DNA of 64,000 bases from Candidatus Lernaella stagnicola (GTDB lineage Bacteria > Lernaellota > Lernaellaia > Lernaellales > Lernaellaceae): the NCBI GenBank assembly GCA_030765525.1, contig JAVCCK010000003.1:186001-250000 (forward strand). Direction: 5' to 3'. The number at the start of each line of letters is the position of its first letter. Position 1 is the stretch's first letter. The notes beneath the pieces were generated by a model. The model saw only the letters and a list, made by a program, of their open reading frames with translations, ran no database searches and was not told where the DNA came from. Shown here in pieces: positions 44,041 to 51,671 of this stretch. Position numbers and translations under genes: made by a program.

Positions 44041-45883
44041 TCACTGCCTTTTGGCTGTGCCGCCGCGTCACAAAATCAAGCACGACGTCCGCCACGTGGG
44101 CGCTCACTTCGCCACGGGTCAGCGCCGCGCGCACTTGGTCGCAAGCCTCCAAAGCGGCATCACGGGCCGGGCCGTCACGCAACAAATCCTGCGCTTCGGC
44201 TGCCACGATCTCGGGCGTGCAATCTTCCTGAATGAGTTCGCGAAATGCAATCCGGTCCAAAACGATGTTCGGCAGACCGATCTTGTCCGTCTTTACCAGA
44301 CGCCGGGCCAACGCGAAGTTGAGCCGGTTGCCGCGGTAGACCACGACGTGGGGCAAACGGGCCAAGGCCGCCTCAAGCGTGGCGGTACCGCTGGTAATGA
44401 CGCCCGCGTCGGCCACGGCCAACAGAGTGAAAAAATCATCACGCAAGTACTTCGCCTCGACGTCATACCGGGAAAAGTACGGGCGCACGTCCTGTTCGGC
44501 GACCGTCGGCGCTAAGGGCACGACGAACTGGACATCGGGGTTTCCATCACGCACCAGCGCCGCCGTTTCGGCCAGCACCGGCGCCAAATGGAGAATTTCG
44601 TTCTTGCGGCTGCCCGGCGCCAACACCAAGACCGGGCGTTCCGGATCGAGGCCGAGTTGGTTTCGTGTTGCCGCGCGCTCCGGTGCCGACGCCGCAATGG
44701 TTTCCATGATCGGATGGCCGAAGAAACTGCTGGCCACGTCTTGTTTTTCGTAGAGTTCCCGCTCGAAGGGTAGCGCCACGACCATATGATCGATGCGGTC
44801 GGCAATGGTGACAATGCGCCCGGTGCGCCACGCCCATACCTGCGGGCTGATGTAGTACACGACCGGAATTCCCCGCCCCTTGGCCTGGTTGGCCAACGCT
44901 AGATTGAAGTCGGGTAAATCAAGGCAAACCAGCACGTCGGGGCGACGCTCGTCCATCGCCTTGAGAAGCGCCCGGTATACGCGGCGCAGCGCGAACAAAC
45001 CCGACACGACGCCGGTGAAGCCGACGATGGCGATTTCTTCGGCTTTGCCCAGCGCGGTGAGGCCCGCGCCCACGGCTTGCTCGCCGCCCACTCCCACAAA
45101 CTTTGCACCGGGGGTTTTTTCGCGGATGGCGCGGATCAGCCGGGCGGCATAGGTATCGGCGCTGGCTTCCCCGGCCACGATCATGATAAGCGGCTCGTCC
45201 GGTGGCGAAGATGACGGCGCCCAGTTTTTCGGCCGCACCAATCCGAAGCCGGTGTAGGGTTTCAACCAATCCAATAGAGCCCATGAGTTGATCACGCCGA
45301 TTGCCGCGCCCACGGTCACGTCAACGGGAAAGTGAACGCCGACGTAAATCCGGCTTATCGCGATGAAGGCGGCCGGTATGAACAGCAGGTAGGTCCACCG
45401 CCGGTAGGCGTAGCTGATCGCGGTCGCCACGCCGAAGACGGCAGCCGAGTGCCCGCTGGGATAGGATCGCGAGCCTAGCTGGGCGCCGATAACATGTAGG
45501 AAGCGAAAATCGGAAAGGTTTGGATCGGGCGAGTGCAACGCGTAGATGTTCTTGTTCAGGAACCAAACGACCTGCGTCTTGATCGCCTCGGCGGCGTCGA
45601 TGCCGAACCACGGTTCGTTCATCGGTCGCGGACGCATCACGAGTTCTTTGACGATTTGCACCCACAAACCGCCCAACAGCACAACGATGCCGAGTGTCAG
45701 GAAGTTTTTCGGCCAATTTTTACGGTCGAAGGCGTAAAGGCCCAGTGCGCCGAATATGGGCAACACGAGGCCGTCACCAAGGTTGGTCAGTACGCCGAAG
45801 ATGGTGTCCAGCGCGGGATTCGACCACCCGCTGTTGATCAGGCAGAAGAGATAGCGGTCGATTTCGGCGATCCGCTCGACCAC
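44033..45883 (-). CDS. lpxB: PAP2 lipid phosphatase fused to lipid-A-disaccharide synthase
   Basis: A 616-residue fusion. Residues 1-205 are a complete membrane PAP2 phosphatase with all three motifs: KX6RP at 79-87, PSGH at 142-145 and SRX5HX3D at 177-188, among five or six helices. From about residue 230 a full LpxB follows (LIMIVAGEASADTYAARLI, VGVGGEQAVGAGL, VDLPDFN-like LDLPDFNLALA, YYISPQVWAWR, VALPFERELY, LAPGSRKNEI, SGTATLEAAL). LpxB joins UDP-diacylglucosamine and lipid X to form the disaccharide. The PAP2 part could be a lipid A 1-phosphatase or undecaprenyl/phosphatidyl phosphatase. The start is GTG, 1 bp after the porin stop, weak ribosome site. Both parts appear intact. Confidence 0.9.
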   Translation of the reverse strand: MVERIAEIDRYLFCLINSGWSNPALDTIFGVLTNLGDGLVLPIFGALGLYAFDRKNWPKNFLTLGIVVLLGGLWVQIVKELVMRPRPMNEPWFGIDAAEAIKTQVVWFLNKNIYALHSPDPNLSDFRFLHVIGAQLGSRSYPSGHSAAVFGVATAISYAYRRWTYLLFIPAAFIAISRIYVGVHFPVDVTVGAAIGVINSWALLDWLKPYTGFGLVRPKNWAPSSSPPDEPLIMIVAGEASADTYAARLIRAIREKTPGAKFVGVGGEQAVGAGLTALGKAEEIAIVGFTGVVSGLFALRRVYRALLKAMDERRPDVLVCLDLPDFNLALANQAKGRGIPVVYYISPQVWAWRTGRIVTIADRIDHMVVALPFERELYEKQDVASSFFGHPIMETIAASAPERAATRNQLGLDPERPVLVLAPGSRKNEILHLAPVLAETAALVRDGNPDVQFVVPLAPTVAEQDVRPYFSRYDVEAKYLRDDFFTLLAVADAGVITSGTATLEAALARLPHVVVYRGNRLNFALARRLVKTDKIGLPNIVLDRIAFRELIQEDCTPEIVAAEAQDLLRDGPARDAALEACDQVRAALTRGEVSAHVADVVLDFVTRRHSQKAVNG

Positions 45884-45884
45884 G

Positions 45885-47525
45885 TCACCACACCAATTTC
45901 CACTCGAAGTAGACCTGCGCCGCGTCGTGTGCGTTCGTGCGGAAATAGTCGCCGGTCATAAACAAGTGGCCGCCGTAGACGGCGAAAATCACGTTGTTGG
46001 AGAACAGGTAGTCGACCCGGGCGTCCAGCTCCCAACCGATTTCGGCGTCGTTGGTGTCGGGATTCTGCTCCGCCGCGCGTAGATAACCCCAACTCACGTA
46101 GTAGTGATGGTTGTCTTGAAAACCGAGATCGAGACCCAGGTTGGCGAAGATCGTATTTTCGATGCCGCCGCTGCCCAGGCCGTCGCGCAGCCGCCCCGGC
46201 ACGCCGGCGCCCGGGGAAAGGTGCTCGTACACCGAGAAGTAGCCGCGAGTGATGTACTCGTCCATCAGGTCGTCACGGATACCGAAGTCGTTGTCCGGCG
46301 CGAAGAACCCTTCGTAGTCGATGGTGTCCGGGTCGTCGCCCGAACCGTACCCGGTGGTCAGCGCCAGCGTGTCCGCGCCGGTAATCGCGTAGTCGGCCTT
46401 CACGATGCCGCCGAAGCCCTTGAAATTGATGTCCTGCGTTCCCTCGACGTCGTCATTGGCCAACAGCTTGCCGAACTGGTGATCGTACTCGGCGTTGAGC
46501 GTCAGATCGCCGAATTGGCCGACCCAGTTCGCGCCGAGGTTCCATTGCTGGCTCTCTTGGCTCGTGTATTTCTCCTGCGTGAACTCCGGCAGCAGTCGCA
46601 ACGGGCTGTTGGGGGCGACGACGTTCGGGAACTGCGTCACTTTCCAATCGTTCACCCAACCAAAGGCCTGCACTTTGTGGTTGTCGTTGATTTGACTTTG
46701 GATCCACGCCAAGAACGTGTCTTCATCGTCGTTCCACTTCATTTTCATTTCGTAGTTTTCGCCCTCGTACTGGCGCACGGCCCCGAGACCGGCGGTCAGC
46801 CACTTGGGGCCGAAGTAGGTGTAGGCGCCGTCATGCTCGTTACCCATAATGAGGCGGTTGCCGAGGAAATCGATCGGCATGCGGCCGAACACGAGGTACA
46901 TGGGGATCGGGTAGAGGTCGATGCGCGTATACAGTTCGCGGAAATACAGGTCCACCCGGTCGAACTTGGCCTGACCGTTGCCGCCGACCACCGGCGCTTG
47001 CGAGCCCCAAACGATATCGCCCAGTTGCATGAGCATGATCAGGTCGGCGGTGTCGCCGAAGTTGAACGTCGTTTCCATCTGCAGGCGTTGATCCCACCAG
47101 CCGTAGTCATTGCTGAGTGTCGATTCAGGATCGTAGGCGAAGACGCGTTCGCCGCCGAAATTCGTATAGGCGTTGCGGGTGTTCGCCTCGACCAGGGCGC
47201 GGCTGCGGAACTCGCCGTGGAAGGTGAAATACCAACCGTTGGCCAGCGCGACGCCGTCGCGGTCGCGATCCCAATCCAAGCCCTCGATATGCCCCGGTTT
47301 CGGATTGCGCGGCTGGTTTTCCAATTCTTCGATTCGCTTCTCCAGGGTTTCGATTTTTTTCTGCAGATCGACTTGATTCGAATCGTCGTCTCGATCTTCG
47401 GTGTCGCCTTGGTCGTCCTGGTCGTCCTGATCGCCGTCGTCTGCGGCAGCGCTTGCCGCGGCGAAGCAGAACAGCACGAAAAGCACCATCAACAGGCGCA
47501 AGCAGTTACGTTGTTGCACAGCCAT
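45885..47525 (-). CDS. Large outer-membrane porin-like beta-barrel
   Basis: A 546-residue exported protein. A signal peptide (about 8-28) is followed by an acidic Asp/Gln stretch (29-50) and a short coiled coil (DLQKKIETLEKRIEELE, about 53-69), as in trimeric porins with a periplasmic coiled-coil. The remaining 470 residues are beta strands with many aromatic residues, ending in AAQVYFEWKLVW with a terminal Trp as a BAM signal. It resembles alginate-export (AlgE-like) or long-chain porins. It is embedded between lpxI and lpxB with 7 and 1 bp spacers, so it is made together with the lipid A enzymes. Substrate unknown. Confidence 0.82.
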   Translation of the reverse strand: MAVQQRNCLRLLMVLFVLFCFAAASAAADDGDQDDQDDQGDTEDRDDDSNQVDLQKKIETLEKRIEELENQPRNPKPGHIEGLDWDRDRDGVALANGWYFTFHGEFRSRALVEANTRNAYTNFGGERVFAYDPESTLSNDYGWWDQRLQMETTFNFGDTADLIMLMQLGDIVWGSQAPVVGGNGQAKFDRVDLYFRELYTRIDLYPIPMYLVFGRMPIDFLGNRLIMGNEHDGAYTYFGPKWLTAGLGAVRQYEGENYEMKMKWNDDEDTFLAWIQSQINDNHKVQAFGWVNDWKVTQFPNVVAPNSPLRLLPEFTQEKYTSQESQQWNLGANWVGQFGDLTLNAEYDHQFGKLLANDDVEGTQDINFKGFGGIVKADYAITGADTLALTTGYGSGDDPDTIDYEGFFAPDNDFGIRDDLMDEYITRGYFSVYEHLSPGAGVPGRLRDGLGSGGIENTIFANLGLDLGFQDNHHYYVSWGYLRAAEQNPDTNDAEIGWELDARVDYLFSNNVIFAVYGGHLFMTGDYFRTNAHDAAQVYFEWKLVW

Positions 47526-47531
47526 AGCTCC

Positions 47532-48359
47532 TTACGATTGCGAAACGCCGACAAGCGAAATCGCATGGGCGTCCGCCGCGGCATAGACTTTCTCGGGTTC
47601 GAGCAGCAACACGGCCCCGGCCTCCACCGCCAGCGCCGTCGCCCCAACACGCGCCAGGGTCGAGATCGTACTCGGCCCGATGGTCGGCACGTCGAAGCGC
47701 GGGTCTTGCTTCGGCCGCGAAACTTTGCACACGGTCAGGCCTCTTCCGGCGAGCTTTCCCGCGCGGCGTACGCACGCGTCAGTATGCTCGAAGGCTTCCA
47801 CGGCGATCACCGTCCCGGCCTTCACGGCCACGGCCTGGCCGATGTCGTAGCCGGCGACGGCGGTTGCCACTTCGAATCCTAAAGCGATATCGCGCGCGAC
47901 TTTATCCCCCGGGGTCGGCCCTGCCAAGTGGCCTTCGGGAACGAGTAAATCGGCGAGGATAATCGTCTGTTTCGCCACACGCATACCGCGGCTCTTCAAC
48001 TCATCGGCGATCACGCCGAACAGGGAAGAATCCTGGCGATCGGGCAGCCGGGCCAGCATGGTCAGAGCGGCGGCGTCGAACTCGATATCGGCGAAATTCA
48101 ACTGCTTGTCGACCTTGCCGATCAGCAATATTTCTTTGACGCCGTGTTGGGTAAAGTAGTCAAGCATCGCCCCGGCGTGGCCGACGCTTAACGTGACGCA
48201 TTGGTCGCAATACCGGCCGAGTTTCTTTTGACCCGTTTCGGCGAATTGCACGGCGACGACCGGCCGCCCGGCCGCGCGAACGGTCTTCGCGGCCATGAGC
48301 GGCATTTTGCCCGCGCCGGCCAATATTCCGAGAGGGGCTTTTGTCGCCACGTTACGCAT
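47532..48359 (-). CDS. lpxI: UDP-2,3-diacylglucosamine pyrophosphatase LpxI
   Basis: A 275-residue DUF1009 (LpxI) protein. It hydrolyses UDP-2,3-diacylglucosamine to lipid X and UMP, replacing the unrelated LpxH. Family features: LGILAGAGKMPLMAAK at the N-terminus, ILLIGKVDKQL, LFGVIADELKSRGM, VPEGHLAGPTPGDKVARDIALGFEVA, and VAVKAGTVIAVEAFEHTDACVRRAGKLAG (the Asp in HTD is catalytic in Caulobacter LpxI). It overlaps the Gfo/Idh gene by 8 bp and lies upstream of the porin and lpxB. Confidence 0.94.
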   Translation of the reverse strand: MRNVATKAPLGILAGAGKMPLMAAKTVRAAGRPVVAVQFAETGQKKLGRYCDQCVTLSVGHAGAMLDYFTQHGVKEILLIGKVDKQLNFADIEFDAAALTMLARLPDRQDSSLFGVIADELKSRGMRVAKQTIILADLLVPEGHLAGPTPGDKVARDIALGFEVATAVAGYDIGQAVAVKAGTVIAVEAFEHTDACVRRAGKLAGRGLTVCKVSRPKQDPRFDVPTIGPSTISTLARVGATALAVEAGAVLLLEPEKVYAAADAHAISLVGVSQS

Positions 48360-49320
48360 CCCGAATTTTCTCGAGCACTTTGAGCGCGACTTTCAAGCTG
48401 CGCAATTCCTTATCGACGCTGATCAGCCGGTCGCCGTTGGCCATGGCGTTGTCGAGAAAGTGCTGAATCTCGTGCTTGAGCGGGTTGCCGCGGTGTACGA
48501 ACAAACGTTCGATGACGCTTTCCTGGCGGTAGTTCAGCGAGTTGCTCATGATCTGGTAGCTGCTGCTGGCGCCGCGGTGGATTTGAATGTCTTGTGTGGC
48601 GTAATCCAAGTGGATGTAGGCGTCGCGTTGCTGCACGTCCAGGGTGCGGATCTTCTCTTCGCTGACACGGCTGGCGAGCAACGAGCCCATCGCGCCGTTT
48701 TCAAAATCGATATGCAGGCTGACGATGTCCTCGTAATCGCTTCGCACCTTGCGGCCCATGACGTGCAGGTCGGCCACGGGTTTGTCGACCAGATTCAGGA
48801 CGATATCGATGTCGTGAATCATCAGGTCCATCACGACGCCGGTTTGGACGCTGCGCCCGGTCCACGGGCCGATGCGGCGGCTCTCGACCAAAAACGGATT
48901 GCTGATAATCTTTTTCATTTCCTGCAACGCGCCGTTGAAACGCTCGACGTGGCCGATGTGCAGCGCGAGATTGCGCTTGGCGGCCAGTTCGAAAAGTTGC
49001 TCGGCTTCGGCGAGGGTCGGCGTAACCGGCTTTTCCAGCAAGACGTGGATATCGTGCTCAAGGAAATCCTTGGCGACCGCGAAATGCAGTTCGGTGGGTA
49101 CGGCGATGGACACGACGTCTACCTTACCGAACAGGTTGCGGTAGTCGGTGAACCACGGGTAGTTAAACGGCGCGGCGGTGGCTTCGGCCTTTTCGGGGTC
49201 GGTGTCGCAGACGCCGATCACTTCGACTTTGAACAGTTCGCTGTAGGCTACGACGTGGTAACGGCCCATGTGACCGACACCGACGACTCCGGCGCGAATT
49301 TTCTCAGGTGTTTGCGTCAA
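48352..49320 (-). CDS. Gfo/Idh/MocA-family NAD(P)-dependent oxidoreductase
   Basis: A 322-residue sugar dehydrogenase-type protein. The Rossmann motif GVVGVGHMGRYH (about 11-22) and the conserved EKPVTPT (about 97-103, with the catalytic Lys) are clear; the C-terminal alpha/beta domain has DLMIHDIDIVLNLV. It is inserted between lpxA and lpxI, overlapping both by 4 and 8 bp. GnnA, a relative, oxidises UDP-GlcNAc so that GnnB can add an amino group for amide-linked lipid A. No GnnB-type aminotransferase is adjacent, so GnnA function is possible but unproved; this gene order is seen in other delta-type bacteria. Confidence 0.85.
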   Translation of the reverse strand: MTQTPEKIRAGVVGVGHMGRYHVVAYSELFKVEVIGVCDTDPEKAEATAAPFNYPWFTDYRNLFGKVDVVSIAVPTELHFAVAKDFLEHDIHVLLEKPVTPTLAEAEQLFELAAKRNLALHIGHVERFNGALQEMKKIISNPFLVESRRIGPWTGRSVQTGVVMDLMIHDIDIVLNLVDKPVADLHVMGRKVRSDYEDIVSLHIDFENGAMGSLLASRVSEEKIRTLDVQQRDAYIHLDYATQDIQIHRGASSSYQIMSNSLNYRQESVIERLFVHRGNPLKHEIQHFLDNAMANGDRLISVDKELRSLKVALKVLEKIRDA

Positions 49321-50102
49321 CGTTCCTTCCTCCTGGCAATGCCGCGTTCGCTGGCCGCGATGAAGTCGAGAAAGCGCTCCACTTCGGGCACCAGCGGTAC
49401 CTCAGCGCATACTTTATCGATCGCATTGGGTAGCGACAGCGGTAATAGAAAGATGATGCGATACATCTGCTGTAACGCTCGCCGCGCCGCTTTGTCGACG
49501 CCGTTGCGTTGCATGCCGATGATGTTAAGACCGCGCGGTTGAGCCGGCGCGCCCTGCATGACGAGATAGGGACACACGTCCCTGCCGGTCAGCGCACCGC
49601 CGCCGAGCATGGCCATCGTGCCGATGCGCACTCCCTGATGGGCCCCGGAGTAACCGCCGAGCAGCACGCGATCCTCGATGTGACAATGCCCGGCCAGACC
49701 GGCGCAGTTGGTCAAAACGACGTGGTTACCCACGCGGCAATCGTGCCCCACGTGGCTGTATGCCATGAAGTAGTTGTGATCGCCGATACGAGTCGGCGTG
49801 TCGGGCGACGTGGCGCGGTGCATCGTCGCGTACTCGCCGAACCAGTTGTCATTTCCGATTACCAATTCGGTCTTTTCGCCGCGGTAGGACAGATGCTGCG
49901 GGTCGCCGCCCAGCACGGTCCCGGCCTTCACGACATTGTTCTGGCCGACCGTCGTCCACCGGCGGATCACCGCGTGCGACTCCAGGCGAGAGCCCGCGCC
50001 TACCACGGTGTCGGCTTCGATCACGCAGAACGGACCCACCTGGACGCCCTCGCCCAACTCGGCTTTCGGATCGATGATCGCGGTGGGGTGGATGAGCGCC
50101 AC
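49317..50102 (-). CDS. lpxA: UDP-GlcNAc 3-O-acyltransferase LpxA
   Basis: A 261-residue hexapeptide-repeat enzyme, first committed step of lipid A. I choose the GTG at 50102 (then ALIHPTAIIDPKAELGEGVQVGPF), with GGAAGGGA upstream, over an open extension to 50201 that lies inside lpxD; this gives 261 residues against 262 in E. coli. Left-handed beta-helix coils run to about 185, then a helical C-terminus. The catalytic His is in YSHVGHDCRVGNH (HDC). GGYSGAHQGVRIG and PRGLNIIGMQRNG match LpxA. It follows lpxD directly; the usual fabZ between the two is missing. Confidence 0.94.
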   Translation of the reverse strand: MALIHPTAIIDPKAELGEGVQVGPFCVIEADTVVGAGSRLESHAVIRRWTTVGQNNVVKAGTVLGGDPQHLSYRGEKTELVIGNDNWFGEYATMHRATSPDTPTRIGDHNYFMAYSHVGHDCRVGNHVVLTNCAGLAGHCHIEDRVLLGGYSGAHQGVRIGTMAMLGGGALTGRDVCPYLVMQGAPAQPRGLNIIGMQRNGVDKAARRALQQMYRIIFLLPLSLPNAIDKVCAEVPLVPEVERFLDFIAASERGIARRKER

Positions 50103-50104
50103 GT

Positions 50105-51121
50105 TCACTTCCCTTCCAGTTCGTCCACACGGCGTTCGAGGCGCTTGAGGGTCTTGAGCGCGGTCGGCATTTTGGTCAACGCTGCCAGTTCCCGTTTCCA
50201 ATCCATGTGGTTCTTGGCCGGCATGCCGGCGACGACCGACCCATCGGGCAGATCCTTCGTAACGCCGCTCAGCGGGCCGACGACGCAGCCTTTGCCGATA
50301 CGCCCGTGGGGCACGACCGCAACGCGCCCGGCGAGGATGGTGTCATCCCCGACGACCACCGAACCGGCCAACCCGACTTGCGCAATCAGCAGGCAGCGCT
50401 TGCCGATCAGGCAGTTGTGCGCGACTTGCACGAGGTTGTCGATTTTCGTGCCCGCGCCCACAACCGTGCGCCCGAATGTCGCTCGATCGACGCACGAATT
50501 CGCGCCGATTTCCACGTCGTCTTCGATGACGGCAATGCCCTTTTGGGGAATCTTCACGTGTTCGTCGGCCGAGCGGAAGTAACCGTAGCCGTCACCGCCG
50601 ATCGCCACGTTGAAGTGGCAAATCACGCGGTCGCCCAATCGGCAGCGATCTCCGACGCGGGTGCCGGAATGCAGGCGGCAATCCGCTCCGACGACAGCGT
50701 CGGCGCCGACATACACCTGCGGCATGATGACGCTGCGCGCGCCTACTTGCGCCCGCGGGCCGACGTACGCTCCGGCCATCACCGTAGCGGTCGGGTCGAT
50801 GGTCGCGGAGGCGTCGCACAAGGCGCCGGTGTCGACGCCAGGAGCGAAGGTAGGTTCAGGCACGAAGACCGCGGCGGCCTGCATGGCAGCCAGTCGCGGT
50901 TCCGGCACGATGATCTGCGTGAGGTTCAGATCGGGGATTTCTTCGCTGACCAGGACAGCGGCCGGCGTGCGGTCAGCTACCGCCGCCAAGTATCGTGTGT
51001 CGTCGACGAAAGTGATTTCGTCCTCGCGCACGTCGTCGACCTGCGCGATACCGGTCACTTCCACTTCGCCGTCGCCGCAAAGCCGCCCACCGAGCAGCGT
51101 AGCCAACTCGTGCAACTTCAT
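50105..51121 (-). CDS. lpxD: UDP-3-O-acylglucosamine N-acyltransferase LpxD
   Basis: A 338-residue lipid A enzyme that adds the N-linked acyl chain to UDP-3-O-acyl-GlcN. The N-terminal uridine-binding domain (1-95) has ITFVDDTRYLAAVADRTPAAVLV. Hexapeptide repeats follow (about 105-300), with the catalytic His in VQVAHNCLIGKRC (about 240). A C-terminal helix with LKTLKRLERRVDELEG closes the protein. Length equals E. coli LpxD (341). It starts 10 bp after the skp-like gene. Confidence 0.95.
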   Translation of the reverse strand: MKLHELATLLGGRLCGDGEVEVTGIAQVDDVREDEITFVDDTRYLAAVADRTPAAVLVSEEIPDLNLTQIIVPEPRLAAMQAAAVFVPEPTFAPGVDTGALCDASATIDPTATVMAGAYVGPRAQVGARSVIMPQVYVGADAVVGADCRLHSGTRVGDRCRLGDRVICHFNVAIGGDGYGYFRSADEHVKIPQKGIAVIEDDVEIGANSCVDRATFGRTVVGAGTKIDNLVQVAHNCLIGKRCLLIAQVGLAGSVVVGDDTILAGRVAVVPHGRIGKGCVVGPLSGVTKDLPDGSVVAGMPAKNHMDWKRELAALTKMPTALKTLKRLERRVDELEGK

Positions 51122-51131
51122 TGCACGTTCC

Positions 51132-51653
51132 TTATTGGTTCATACGGCGGACGACCTCGTCGGTCAGGTCGACCGAGCTTGAACCGTACAGCACGACCGA
51201 GCCTTCGGTCATGACGTCTTCGACTTTAAGCAGTACGAGATCGAAGCCTTTTTCACCGGCGATTTTTTCGGCGACGCCTTTTACTTTGGCGATGACGGTG
51301 CGGAAGTTTTCGAGTTTGAACGCCTCGAGGTCCATCTGCGCCTTGTACCCGCCTTGCTGCAGTTTCCCTAACATTTGCTGCAATTCCTGCTGCTTTTGGC
51401 CCTTGGCTTCGTCGGTTAGCGCGTCTTTGGTCTTCTCGTAGCTGTCGCGCAGTGCCACGAATTCGAGTTCCATTTTCTTCAACTTGATTTTCGCTTCGCT
51501 TTGCCGCGCCTCGATATCCCGGCTGATCTGCTGCCCCTGGGAAGTCAGTTCGAGAACGCGCTGCAAATCGACGAAACCCACCTTACCGGCCCACGCCGGC
51601 GTGGCCACGGCCACCGCGAGCAGGCAGACGGAGACAATAATCCATTTTCGCAT
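51132..51653 (-). CDS. skp: Skp/OmpH-family periplasmic chaperone
   Basis: A 173-residue protein with a signal peptide (1-22, cleavage near AWA-GKV), then KVGFVDLQRVLELTSQGQQI and a long helical hairpin rich in Gln/Lys/Glu (about 40-130), the tentacles of Skp. The C-terminal strand FDLVLLKVEDVMTEGSVVLYGSSSVDLTDEVVRRMN completes the trimer base. Skp holds unfolded outer-membrane barrels for BamA. It lies 18 bp after bamA, a highly conserved order. Confidence 0.92.
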   Translation of the reverse strand: MRKWIIVSVCLLAVAVATPAWAGKVGFVDLQRVLELTSQGQQISRDIEARQSEAKIKLKKMELEFVALRDSYEKTKDALTDEAKGQKQQELQQMLGKLQQGGYKAQMDLEAFKLENFRTVIAKVKGVAEKIAGEKGFDLVLLKVEDVMTEGSVVLYGSSSVDLTDEVVRRMNQ

Positions 51654-51671
51654 GTGCGAGACTCCTTTCGA

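Noticed and set aside
46104-47882. Long plus-strand open frame opposite the porin and lpxI
   Set aside because: Valine/Arg-rich antisense shadow without signal, domain or ribosome site; both genes on the other strand are well supported.
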